A stretch of 64,000 nt of DNA. Source: JAFEDN01 sp963818985 (GTDB lineage: Bacteria > Pseudomonadota > Gammaproteobacteria > Coxiellales > Coxiellaceae). The translations under genes and the position numbers were made by a program. The DNA is taken from NCBI GenBank assembly GCA_963818985.1, contig CAWFUJ010000010.1, forward strand, positions 485,017 through 549,016, read 5' to 3'. The notes below the pieces were generated by a model, which worked only from the letters and a program-made list of their open reading frames with translations, did not search any database and was not told the origin of the DNA. Shown piece after piece: positions 28,508 through 37,975 of this stretch. The first letter of the stretch is position 1; every line of letters starts with the position of its first letter.

Positions 28508-31500
28508 ATGAAACAAGGACAATTTCCAGCGGTATTGCCGCTGGCGAGTTTGGATGGGCAGAATGGCTTTAAAATTGATGCGGAAACAGCAGGAGAATTT
28601 GCCGGTTTTGTCGCTGGAGGAGGAGATATTAATGGTGATGGTTTATCGGATTTTATTATCGGCGCTCCCAATTGTGTATATGGAATAACTGTTTGTAATG
28701 CGATAAGCCATGGCTATGTTGTATTTGGAAATTCGGGGTTGGGGCAAACTGGTTTATTATCTGTTGCTAATTTAAATGGTACGAATGGTTTTAAACTTGT
28801 TGCAGAAACGCCAAACGATGGCCTAGGTTGTAATGCAGTGAGTATTTACGGAGATATCAATAATGACGGTTATGCAGATATATTCATTGGCGCTTATGGT
28901 TACAACGGTAATACCGGGCGTAGCTATATCATATTTGGTGGACCTGCAGTAGGAAAAGATGGATTCATTGCTTTGACAGATATAAATGGAAGTAATGGTT
29001 TTAAGTTGGATGGTGAGGGAACGAATGACGTCAGTGGATTATTTATTAATACAGCCGGAGACGTTAATGACGATGGGTACACTGATGTATTAATTGGAGC
29101 TCCTGATCGGTCCGATTCTTCTGGACGCGGTTATGCGATATTTGGAGGTAAAGAAATAATCAGTAATGGTGGTCTCATTAAATTATCTACTTTGAACGGC
29201 TCTATGGGTTTCAAGATGGACGGAGAAGCAGGTAAGGAATTTATTGGCCGCTGTCTCAGTTCCGCCGGAGATGTTAACGGCGATGGCATCACTGATTTTA
29301 TTATTAGTGGCTATGGATATAATAATTATGTTGGTCGTAGCTATGTGGTGTTTGGTGATCCAGGTATAGGAAAAAGCGGCCTCTTATCTTTATCCAGTTT
29401 AAATGGAAAAAATGGCTTTAAACTGGATGGTGAGGCGGGTAATGATTACAGTGGTCATTCTGTCAACTTCATCAGCGACATCAATGGAGATGGCATCGTG
29501 GATTTGTTTATTGGAGCGTTTAATCGCGGCAGCGGTACAGGACGCAGTTATGTGGTATTTGGCGGACCTGATGTGGGGCGCAACGGTTTATTACCACTTT
29601 CGAGTCTCAATGGAACGAATGGCTTTAAAATCGATGGAGAATCGGCAGGTAGTCAAACCTCATATTGGCCGGCTGGCACGGGGGATATCAATAGCGACGG
29701 GTTCTCGGATTTAATCATTGGAGCCGCCGGTTATAACGGTAATATAGGTCGTAGCTATGCGCTATTTGGTGGACCAATAGTGGGTAGTGGCGGCGTCATT
29801 TCCCTGTCAAATTTGAACGGAATCGATGGATTTAAACTTGATGGTGAAAGAGGAGGTGATCAAAGCGGCTGGTCGGTTAGTATTCCTGGAGACATGAATG
29901 GAGATGGATTAGATGATTTGTTAATCGGAGCTATTGGTTATAATAGCAATACAGGCCGTAGCTACGTGGTGTTTGGGGATATTCCGCCAGTGCTTATGAC
30001 TAATCAAATGAACATATCCATGGGCGAAACGGTTCGAATGAATGCAACTTACTTATCTGCTTATGATCTTAATCATAATAATGATACGTTGTCATTTATT
30101 CCGACTGGAGTTTCTCATGGCCGTTTTGAGTCTTTGGATAATCCTGGAATACCATTAGCTAACTTTACTCAACAGCGAATCCACAATGGGGAAATTCAGT
30201 TTGTCCATGATGGCACATTAATGGCTCCAGGTTATAGCGTATCTGTTCACACTACGGGAATTGCTTATGTAGCGTCAACTTTAGCCAAAATTACTTTTAC
30301 CAGTTTGAAACTTCCGCCCAGTGTATTTCCCGCAGTAGTGCCATTATCCAGTTTAAATGGTAAAACGGGTTTTAAAATCGATGGTGAAGCAGCAGGAGAT
30401 TACAGTGGTCAATGGGTTAATGTCGGTGATATGAATGGTGACGGCTATGCAGATTCACTGATTGGCGCTTTAGGTCACAATAATAATGCGGGGCGCAGTT
30501 ATGTCGTTTTTGGCGGTTCCGGAATAGGAAGTAGTGGTTTGTTAAAATTATCCAGCTTAAATGGGACGAATGGTTTTAAGTTGGATGGTGAAGATGGTAA
30601 CAGTGGGATTTCGTTAAGTGCTGGAGGCGATATTAACGGCGATGGATACAGGGATTTGGTGATTGGTGCTTATCATTTTAATAATAATGTGGGACGAAGT
30701 TATGTAGTCTTTGGCGGACCGACAGTCGGTAAGACCAGTATTTTACCGCTTTCCAGCTTGAATGGAATGAATGGTTTTAAATTAGATGGAGAAAACGGCG
30801 GTGATTGCAGTGGCTATCCTGTAGACAGTGGCGATATTAACGGTGATGGCTATGCCGATTTATTGATTGGTGCTCTAGGTTGGAATAGCTATACCGGCCG
30901 TAGTTATGTGATCTTTGGCAAATCTGGAGTAGGTAGTAATGGGTTAATAGCACTATCCTCGTTAAATGGAGTCAATGGTTTTAAAATCAATGGCGAAGCG
31001 GTGAATGACTGTAATGGGGCTATGTCGGTGGGTTCTGCAGGTGATGTCAATGGGGATGGCTATATAGATTTGGTAATTGGAACTCCCGGGCATAACAGTA
31101 GCACCGGTCGGGTGTATGTTATATTTGGGAAACCAGGAATTGGCAGCAGTGGTTCGATAGCGCTTTCCAGCCTTAACGGTACAAATGGTTTTAAATTAGA
31201 TGGTGAATTCCCTGGTGATAGTTGTGGTTGGTCAACGGGTGGAATAGGCGACATCAATGGAGACGGCTTTCCAGATTTAGCCATAGGGGCAGCTGGTTAT
31301 AGTAAAAGCACAGGCCGCAGTTATGTGATCTTTGGAAAAACAGATGTGGGTAGCAGCGGGCTGATTTTATTATCCAGCCTGAATGGCACTAACGGTTTTA
31401 AAATTGACGGAGACGTTGTTGGAGAGGAAAGTGGCCATTCAGTACAGGCTGCAGGTGATATCAATGGAGATGGATATGCTGATTTATCCATTGGGGCGCC

Positions 31501-33445
31501 TGGTTATAATTCTGGTTCGGGCTGTATTTATATCGTATTCGGGAATTCAGAAATAGGAAAAAATGGTTTATTATCACTCTCCAGCCTTAACGGAGCTAAT
31601 GGCTTTAAACTGAATGGAGAGAACCCCGGTGATACTCTAGGTTACGCTTTTTCTTTTACAGGAGATATTAATAGTGATGGGATAAGTGATGTATTGGTTG
31701 GCGCTTCCTTGTGGAATAGCCATACGGGTCGTAGTTATGTCGTTTTTGGTGATGTCCCTCCGCAATTGAATTTAAACCAATTAATTGTTAATCAAAATCA
31801 AACCGTTGTTTTGGACAGTCAAAATCTCAATGCTGCCGATTTTAATCATCCCCCAGCCGGTTTACGATTTAATGTCACTCAAATTCAACGTGGGTATTTT
31901 TCATTAGTTAATTCAACTGATCAAGCCATCACATCATTTAATCAGTCGCAAGTATGGGATGGTCAGATTCAATTTATTCACGATGGTAGTCAACAAGCAC
32001 CCAGTTATGCAGTTCAAGTGCAAAGCGACGGTTTAGCGTTGCCTCTGTCGCCACAGACCGCCGATATTACGTTTTATCGTCGACCGTCTTTTATTTATAA
32101 TCAACTGCAGATTTCGGAAGGAGCCACGGTATTGATCACCGCCAATGATTTAAGCCTGCAAGATGATTATCCAGATGCGCAAGTATTGTTTACTATCAGT
32201 GATTGTCAAAATGGTCAATTTGAATTGATTCCTGCCAGGAACGACACAACCATTCAGTTTACTCAGCAGCAAATCAAATTAGGACAAATTCAGTTTGTCC
32301 ATAATAACAAGCCTGTGGCGCCAAGCTATCAGGTCACAGGCAGTGACGGCTATTTTACGGTAGGGCCGGCAAGTAGTGTCATTAATTTCACCTTGGTTGA
32401 TAAGCCACCGACACTATTAAATCCCATTCCCCCAGAAACCTTTGCGGTTGGTGACGCGTTTAATTTTAAAATTGCGGCAGATACTTTTTACGATGAACAG
32501 GGAAAACCAATCCGGTTATCGTCGACCTTAGCCGATGGATTGCCTTTACCCGAAGAGATTACGTTTGATTCGCCAACTTCAACGTTTACGGGTTTAATGA
32601 ATTTACCGGAGGATTATAATATTTCAGTAACTGCTACCAGCGTAGCGCAGCTTTCGACCGTTACTTTTTTTGCACTGAAAATTGCAGAACGTACGTCGCC
32701 CGATAGTCCGTTGATTGATCTTAAAACTGTATCATCAGTGTTAAGTTCGATAGGAGGTGTAATCTTGGGGCGATTGATTTATTTATACTATAGACGTCTT
32801 CAACGTATCGAACGGGAGACAGATAATCCATTCGCTGAAGAGATTCACAGCAAACTTGGATTATCTTATGTAGATTTTCACGACCGCGGAAGAGGTCAAA
32901 GATTTTCTGATATAGTTAACACCATGGTGAAACAATTAAAATCAGAGAAAAAGGTGGAAATTGAGGACAAGAATCCGGATGAATACAAACGATATGCTGA
33001 GCTGTTTGCAAAGCATATGAGTTCAGGAAAAAGAATTAAAACTGACCATTGTGGGATAAGCTTCTTGGGTAAAAGTTTAAATTTTAGAGAATTTAATGAA
33101 GAGAAGAGTAGAGAAATCGTCGAGGAAATTTATCAGGAGTCGCAACAACCAGGCGACGCTAAAGAGTCGCGACCCAATATTAACTGTTGGGGTAGGTTGT
33201 TCTGTTGCCGACGGTCGTCTGCTCAAAATGATGCGAAAGATGAAGCCCAAATACGTCGCAGTAGCACTTCGGTAAGCTTGAATAATGTGGACAGCAGCGT
33301 GAATGCAAATAATTCTGATCCATTGACAGTAACTCCCGCTGAAAAAGAATTAAAATACAATGAAATCAAGCAAGAGCCGAATCAACATGCTACAACTTTA
33401 GTGGGAACTGCCGATCCATTGACGACGCCTTTGTTAAGTTATTAA
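28508..33445 (+). CDS. Giant integrin-like protein, copy E (double FG-GAP / CSPG / CADG / TM / tail), 1645 aa
   Basis: The ATG at 28508 yields MKQGQFPAVL and follows GAGGGAG. An in-frame start 18 bases upstream is less likely. FG-GAP block one spans residues 1-495, a single CSPG-like repeat about 495-600, and FG-GAP block two about 605-1080. Two CSPG-like repeats and a dystroglycan-type domain (IPPETFAVGDAFNFKI, about 1305-1395) follow. The transmembrane helix is near 1404-1428. The 217-residue tail has the class 2 start NPFAEEIHSKLGLSYVDF, a GRLFCCRRS motif and the ending TTPLLSY. It has the plan of copy B with fewer CSPG repeats, which suggests expansion and contraction of repeat number. 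No signal peptide is seen. Confidence 0.93.
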   Translation: MKQGQFPAVLPLASLDGQNGFKIDAETAGEFAGFVAGGGDINGDGLSDFIIGAPNCVYGITVCNAISHGYVVFGNSGLGQTGLLSVANLNGTNGFKLVAETPNDGLGCNAVSIYGDINNDGYADIFIGAYGYNGNTGRSYIIFGGPAVGKDGFIALTDINGSNGFKLDGEGTNDVSGLFINTAGDVNDDGYTDVLIGAPDRSDSSGRGYAIFGGKEIISNGGLIKLSTLNGSMGFKMDGEAGKEFIGRCLSSAGDVNGDGITDFIISGYGYNNYVGRSYVVFGDPGIGKSGLLSLSSLNGKNGFKLDGEAGNDYSGHSVNFISDINGDGIVDLFIGAFNRGSGTGRSYVVFGGPDVGRNGLLPLSSLNGTNGFKIDGESAGSQTSYWPAGTGDINSDGFSDLIIGAAGYNGNIGRSYALFGGPIVGSGGVISLSNLNGIDGFKLDGERGGDQSGWSVSIPGDMNGDGLDDLLIGAIGYNSNTGRSYVVFGDIPPVLMTNQMNISMGETVRMNATYLSAYDLNHNNDTLSFIPTGVSHGRFESLDNPGIPLANFTQQRIHNGEIQFVHDGTLMAPGYSVSVHTTGIAYVASTLAKITFTSLKLPPSVFPAVVPLSSLNGKTGFKIDGEAAGDYSGQWVNVGDMNGDGYADSLIGALGHNNNAGRSYVVFGGSGIGSSGLLKLSSLNGTNGFKLDGEDGNSGISLSAGGDINGDGYRDLVIGAYHFNNNVGRSYVVFGGPTVGKTSILPLSSLNGMNGFKLDGENGGDCSGYPVDSGDINGDGYADLLIGALGWNSYTGRSYVIFGKSGVGSNGLIALSSLNGVNGFKINGEAVNDCNGAMSVGSAGDVNGDGYIDLVIGTPGHNSSTGRVYVIFGKPGIGSSGSIALSSLNGTNGFKLDGEFPGDSCGWSTGGIGDINGDGFPDLAIGAAGYSKSTGRSYVIFGKTDVGSSGLILLSSLNGTNGFKIDGDVVGEESGHSVQAAGDINGDGYADLSIGAPGYNSGSGCIYIVFGNSEIGKNGLLSLSSLNGANGFKLNGENPGDTLGYAFSFTGDINSDGISDVLVGASLWNSHTGRSYVVFGDVPPQLNLNQLIVNQNQTVVLDSQNLNAADFNHPPAGLRFNVTQIQRGYFSLVNSTDQAITSFNQSQVWDGQIQFIHDGSQQAPSYAVQVQSDGLALPLSPQTADITFYRRPSFIYNQLQISEGATVLITANDLSLQDDYPDAQVLFTISDCQNGQFELIPARNDTTIQFTQQQIKLGQIQFVHNNKPVAPSYQVTGSDGYFTVGPASSVINFTLVDKPPTLLNPIPPETFAVGDAFNFKIAADTFYDEQGKPIRLSSTLADGLPLPEEITFDSPTSTFTGLMNLPEDYNISVTATSVAQLSTVTFFALKIAERTSPDSPLIDLKTVSSVLSSIGGVILGRLIYLYYRRLQRIERETDNPFAEEIHSKLGLSYVDFHDRGRGQRFSDIVNTMVKQLKSEKKVEIEDKNPDEYKRYAELFAKHMSSGKRIKTDHCGISFLGKSLNFREFNEEKSREIVEEIYQESQQPGDAKESRPNINCWGRLFCCRRSSAQNDAKDEAQIRRSSTSVSLNNVDSSVNANNSDPLTVTPAEKELKYNEIKQEPNQHATTLVGTADPLTTPLLSY

Positions 33446-33514
33446 AGGAGCGCGTTTTTTGATAAGTTGCTGAACATATTGTACAATATTTTGTTTTTTA
33501 TTAGGAAGTATTTG

Positions 33515-33994
33515 ATGATCCCCTTACCAACCGGCGATTTAGGCTCACCCTCACAGATTTATATCAAAAATCTGCGGTTAGACGCCGGGAAATTTATCGG
33601 CGATCCCACCCGGCCGTGGTCTCAATCTGTGAGTTTTCAAGCCAATCCTCACTACCATTCCTTGAAAGACAGCCGTTTTGAACTGATTTTAGCGTTGAGC
33701 ATCCAATTGCATCAAAGCCCCCAATCACAGGCAACAATAGCCATCGATCAAGCCGGCGTTTTTGTATTGCGGCAGATGACCCCGGAACAAATTGAAGCAC
33801 AGTTGTATGGCGCTGGTTGTGATCTTTTATTGGGTTACGCGAGGGTTCATATCAATGATTTGTTAGCTGAGGCGGGTTGGCCGCAGGTCTATTTATTACA
33901 CGTGAATTTTGCCGAGTGTTATCGACGTTTTCGACATGGCCGGTTAGAACATTCGGATTCTCTACAACCTTTTCTCGTTCAGGTGTCATCGTGA
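33515..33994 (+). CDS. SecB-like chaperone 2
   Basis: The ATG at 33515, with AGGAAG 6 bases upstream, is preferred to a TTG at 33467. The 159-residue product has a diverged SecB pattern: IYIKNLRLDAG, a WSQSVSFQAN strand, FELILALSIQLHQ, ATIAIDQAGVFVL, YGAGCDLLLGYARVHINDLL and VYLLHVNFAECYRRF. It lies 69 bases after copy E and its TGA overlaps the GTG of the helicase fusion (GTGA), so the three are probably one transcription unit with translational coupling. As with SecB-like 1, a role in handling the neighbouring giant protein is suggested by position and fold only. Confidence 0.75.
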   Translation: MIPLPTGDLGSPSQIYIKNLRLDAGKFIGDPTRPWSQSVSFQANPHYHSLKDSRFELILALSIQLHQSPQSQATIAIDQAGVFVLRQMTPEQIEAQLYGAGCDLLLGYARVHINDLLAEAGWPQVYLLHVNFAECYRRFRHGRLEHSDSLQPFLVQVSS

Positions 33995-36900
33995 AAGTGC
34001 TGGAATACACCGATTTAGATTTGGATGGGGTGGAAAAATCTTATCAAAAAATAAAAGCGATGCTTGAGCAGGGAGATTTTTATTCGGCGGAGGTCAAAAA
34101 ACTTCAACCCACTTCGTATTATCGCGCCAAACTGGATTACACCAATCGCGTCCTATTCCAGATCGTACAGTATGACGGGAAAAAATATATTTTAATGTTG
34201 GAGATTATCCGCCAACATCAATACGACAAGTCCAAATTTTTACAAGGCGCCAAGGTGGACGAATCTAAAATCATTGATCAACCGGCACAGGCGAGCGCTG
34301 AGCCGATGATTTATGTTCATCCCTCCAGTACCCATTTTCATGTGTTAGATAAATGGATTTCATTTGACGACGATCAACAAGTCATTTATCGATCCCCTTT
34401 ACCTTTAGTCGTCATCGGTTCAGCAGGCAGTGGAAAAACCGCCTTAACCCTGGAAAAAATGAAAGCGTGCAGCGGTGATATTTTATATATCACCCATTCT
34501 CCGTATTTGGTGCAGCATGCGCAGCGGTTGTATTACGCGCACCAATATACCAACGATCAACAGGCGATCGAATTTTTTTCCTATCGTGAATTTCTGGAAA
34601 CCATGCAAATTCCCTCTGGCAGGGAAATGCCCTTGAATGACTTTTCAGCCTGGTTAAAGCGTCTCAAACCGAATAAACTGCTCAGAGATCCGCATAAAAT
34701 CCTGGAAGAATTTAGAGGAGTGATTGCCGGGGTAGCGCTGGATAAAGCGTATTTATCGAAGACCGATTATCTTAATTTAGGGGTCAGGCAATCGATCTTC
34801 CTGGCCGAAGAGCGCGAGTTGATTTACGAGGTCTTTAGCCGTTACTTGAATTTCTGCCGGGAAAATGACTATCTGGATTTAAATTTATTGTCTTATGATT
34901 ACCTGTCGCGCTGTCAGCCCCGATATGACGCCGTGGTTATCGATGAAATTCAGGATTTCACTCCCGTCCAATTGGCATTGATTCATAAAAGCTTAAAAAA
35001 TCCCGCACATTTTTTAATGTGCGGTGACGCCAATCAAATCGTCCACCCTAATTTTTTCTCCTGGTCTAAAATTAAGACGTTATTTTATCGGGGTAGTTTG
35101 TCGACTAACGAACAATCCTTGCGGATTTTAAGGGTCAATTATCGCAATTCCCTGGCTGTTACCGATTTAGCTAACCGGATTCTCAGAATCAAAAATACTC
35201 GTCTGGGATCGGTCGACAAAGAAAGTCATTATTTGATGGATAACCATTCTGAAAAAGCCGGCTCGGTATTCTTTTGGCAGACTGACGATAAAAACACGGT
35301 TGAACTCAATCAAAAAACTCAACAGTCAACTCGATATGCCGTGATCGTGATCCACGATGATTGGAAAGAAGCCGCTAAAAAATATTTTCAAACCCCTCTG
35401 GTATTTTCTATTTTTGAAACGAAAGGACTGGAATACGACCATATTATTTTATTCGATTTCATTTCCGTAGAAAACCGGCCTTTTTCAGAAATAGCCGGAG
35501 GCGTCAGTCTGACTGATCTACAGGGTGACTTTACTTACGCCCGTGCTAAAGAAAAAACCGATAAATCTTTAGAGATCTACAAATTTTATATTAATGCACT
35601 CTATGTCGCCGTCACCCGTTCCTTGAAAAATGTATATTGGGTAGAGTCACAAAAGCAACATCCGCTGTTTGACTTGTTACAATTAGAAAACTATCAATCT
35701 TCACTGACATTGGAAACCACCGCCTCCAGTAGTGAAGAATGGCAGAAGGAAGCGCGTAAATTGGAGATGCAAGGTAAGCAGGAGCAGGCCGACGCCATTC
35801 GCGACCGTCTGCAGCAAACGCCTGTCCCTTGGCCAGTGATGGCGCTGCCACAGGTGCAACGGCTGACAGAGCAAATTTTCCAGGGTCGGAGTACTAAGGA
35901 GCAAAAAATTCAATTATTGGAATATGCTTTAGTTTACCGGCAAAGTTCAATCGTTGATCTGTTAGCTAAACAAGGCTTATCGGCTGCACAAAACGCTAAA
36001 AAAAGTTTTGAACTGGTTTGGCGTAAATATTTTGATTCTTATAGCAGTGTGAATTTGTCGTCCACTCAGTCCCAGGTGAGAAAATATGGCGTCGATTTTC
36101 GTAACCCGTTTAATCAAACCATACTGATGGTTGCGGGGATAGTGGGTAACGCGGCTTTAGCGCGTTGGTTATTGAATAGTGGCGCCAATCCTGATCTCAC
36201 CGATAACACGGGTAAAACGGCATTTGTATTAGTACTGCAAAGAGCGTTAAGCGATAAACGGTTTGCGCAAACCCAATTGGCAGAGGTATTTCGGTTATTG
36301 ACCCCGGAAAGCCTGGATATTCAGGTCAATGGTCGTCTCATTAAAATTGATCAGCGCCAGGGGGAATTTTTAATACTAGCGGTCAGTATGCATTTTGATA
36401 AACCTTTTTCTGCGGGTGAGCTGGCTTCGACACTGGACAATTTTTCAGAAACCGTCTGTCCGGCTTATCGCAAACGGCGTCAATATCTTTCTGCGTTACT
36501 GGCTAAAAATGAAATACTGGGACAAAATCCCTATAATCGATATCTATTCAAGCGAATCCGGGTAGGAAAATATAGGGTTAATCCCGGTCTTTATCTTAAA
36601 AAAGGTAATCGCTGGGAAGCGCTGGCTTTTGGACAAAATGGGCAACCAGCGCCACAAGTCAGTTTCAAACTGGTACGCTCATGGTGTCGTCAAATCCAGG
36701 TCACCACACAACTGCTGCCGGAACAGGCTATGCAACCTTGGCCGCCGACGGTGGAGACACAAATTCAACCGAACATTACTGCGCATTTAGGGGATGGTAG
36801 TGTGGAAGTTGCTTTGCAATTATCGATTCAGGCGCATCGTCAGCAACGAGCTATTTTTAGTATTCATTTGGTGCAATCAGGCCAGCTTAGTGGCGTTGTG

Positions 36901-37023
36901 TTTTTACCTGAGCATATGCTGTTACAGTATGCTGCAACAGCATTGTTGCCATCGGCGATGGTGCAAGTGAATAAAAGCCTGGGACGATGCGGACTTCCTT
37001 CCATTGTGTTGGTCTCGCTTTAA
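33991..37023 (+). CDS. RelE-like / UvrD-Rep helicase / ankyrin-like / SecB-like fusion protein, ~1010 aa
   Basis: The GTG at 33991 overlaps the upstream stop and gives VKVLEYTDLDLDG. A longer frame from 33877 would overlap SecB-like 2. Residues 1-90 resemble a RelE/ParE fold (YYRAKLDYTNRVLFQI, LEIIRQHQYD). A complete SF1A helicase core follows: Walker A GSAGSGKT (about 145-152), Walker B DEIQD (about 318-322), CGDANQIV, VNYRNS, ETKGLEYD and VAVTRS. Residues about 705-750 carry ankyrin-like sequence (NQTILMVAGIVGNAALARWL). The last 115 or so residues (about 897-1010) repeat a SecB-like pattern (PNITAHLGDGSVEVALQLS, FSIHLVQSG). I know of no established family with this combination. The SecB-like end links it to its neighbours. 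Confidence 0.85.
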   Translation: MKVLEYTDLDLDGVEKSYQKIKAMLEQGDFYSAEVKKLQPTSYYRAKLDYTNRVLFQIVQYDGKKYILMLEIIRQHQYDKSKFLQGAKVDESKIIDQPAQASAEPMIYVHPSSTHFHVLDKWISFDDDQQVIYRSPLPLVVIGSAGSGKTALTLEKMKACSGDILYITHSPYLVQHAQRLYYAHQYTNDQQAIEFFSYREFLETMQIPSGREMPLNDFSAWLKRLKPNKLLRDPHKILEEFRGVIAGVALDKAYLSKTDYLNLGVRQSIFLAEERELIYEVFSRYLNFCRENDYLDLNLLSYDYLSRCQPRYDAVVIDEIQDFTPVQLALIHKSLKNPAHFLMCGDANQIVHPNFFSWSKIKTLFYRGSLSTNEQSLRILRVNYRNSLAVTDLANRILRIKNTRLGSVDKESHYLMDNHSEKAGSVFFWQTDDKNTVELNQKTQQSTRYAVIVIHDDWKEAAKKYFQTPLVFSIFETKGLEYDHIILFDFISVENRPFSEIAGGVSLTDLQGDFTYARAKEKTDKSLEIYKFYINALYVAVTRSLKNVYWVESQKQHPLFDLLQLENYQSSLTLETTASSSEEWQKEARKLEMQGKQEQADAIRDRLQQTPVPWPVMALPQVQRLTEQIFQGRSTKEQKIQLLEYALVYRQSSIVDLLAKQGLSAAQNAKKSFELVWRKYFDSYSSVNLSSTQSQVRKYGVDFRNPFNQTILMVAGIVGNAALARWLLNSGANPDLTDNTGKTAFVLVLQRALSDKRFAQTQLAEVFRLLTPESLDIQVNGRLIKIDQRQGEFLILAVSMHFDKPFSAGELASTLDNFSETVCPAYRKRRQYLSALLAKNEILGQNPYNRYLFKRIRVGKYRVNPGLYLKKGNRWEALAFGQNGQPAPQVSFKLVRSWCRQIQVTTQLLPEQAMQPWPPTVETQIQPNITAHLGDGSVEVALQLSIQAHRQQRAIFSIHLVQSGQLSGVVFLPEHMLLQYAATALLPSAMVQVNKSLGRCGLPSIVLVSL

Positions 37024-37108
37024 TAAAGAAGGCTCTGCTCCAATTAAGTCGGAATCGATATTGGCATTTCTCATTTGTGGCAATTCCAGAAGATTGGGAC
37101 GAAAATCC

Positions 37109-37211
37109 CATTGATCAGCGCTAATAATTTTCCAGCCATACCTTGATCACTGTGGCTGACTTTAATCGCCTCAACAAATTTTCTTCGGGCATGGTTCCAA
37201 CAGCCGATAGA
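37109..37211 (-). pseudogene. IS66-type transposase fragment
   Basis: The minus strand encodes a short stretch with the IS66 TnpC signature CWNHARRKFVEA followed by SDQGMAGKLLALI. No other part of the element or its ends was found nearby. It is a scrap of a former insertion. Confidence 0.6.
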
Positions 37212-37229
37212 GATAATTCCCGTTCGTCT

Positions 37230-37404
37230 CCTTAATTCGTTTTCGGAAGCCTTCGATACCCTACCGGAATATTGGCTGGATTTGCAACGGGATGGGGATT
37301 TATCGCACGCCAAAGCAATGCACCTGCTTGTTAAACGCCTGTTAAAGATCGATGGGTCTTACTGTAGTGCGACAAGTTTAAATCAACTTGCTGCATTGGG
37401 TTGA
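37230..37404 (+). pseudogene. Possible HigA-type antitoxin C-terminal remnant
   Basis: The frame reads SEAFDTLPEYWLDLQ and then DGDL, which resembles the end of HigA-family antitoxins (typically AFDTTPEYWLNLQ). The helix-turn-helix part and any HigB partner are absent. The rest of the frame, to the stop at 37402-37404, is unrecognised. Confidence 0.35.
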
Positions 37405-37416
37405 GGCTCGTTATTA

Positions 37417-37967
37417 TTATTTGCCAAACAATTTTGCTGCGCGTTTTTTCAGCTCACGAGTCGGAACGTCTTCAATATGGGTTGAGACATACCATTGGTG
37501 GCCGTATTGATCCTGTAGGTGACCACAGCGGTCACCGTAAAACATATTTTCAATAGGTTTTATCAGTTTTGCTCCGGCGGCAATGGCGCGTTTAACCACT
37601 TGGTCGACATCTTTGACATAGAGATGAAAGCCCACCGCCGAACCGCCATACGCTTTGGGGCTGCGGGTTTTTGCCGAAGGGCATTCATCGGCTAACATAA
37701 TCATCGAATCGCCAATTTTCAATTCGGCATGGGCAATCTTTTTTCCATCGGGTTGCTCCATCTTTAAGCTTACTTTCGCGCCAAAGGCTTTTTTGTAAAA
37801 CTCAATAGCCTTAGCAGCGCCATCCACAATCAAGTAAGGTGTGACACTGTGGTATCCTTAGGGATCGCGGACACTTTTTTCTTTGTCCGGGACGTGGCTG
37901 CTTTTTTAATGAGTCTTTTTTGGATCGTCTTTTTTGACGGAGCGGCTTTTTTTGTTTTCGCGCTAGC
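37417..37967 (-). pseudogene. VOC/glyoxalase-like (PhnB-type) protein, frameshifted near its N-terminus
   Basis: The frame ending at 37417 encodes a complete VOC domain (IVDGAAKAIEFYKKAFGA, HAELKIGDSMIMLADE, FHLYVKDVD, GDRCGHLQDQYGHQWYVSTH). The expected start of such proteins, VSAIPKGYHSVTPYL, is present but split: VSAIPK lies in one frame and GYHSVTPYL in the next. Loss of one G near 37858 explains this. Further upstream a Lys-rich linker (KKAAPSKKT type) continues in the first frame. As written, translation could begin only downstream of the frameshift and would lack the first strand. The substrate is unknown. Confidence 0.6.
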
Positions 37968-37975
37968 CTTGACTT

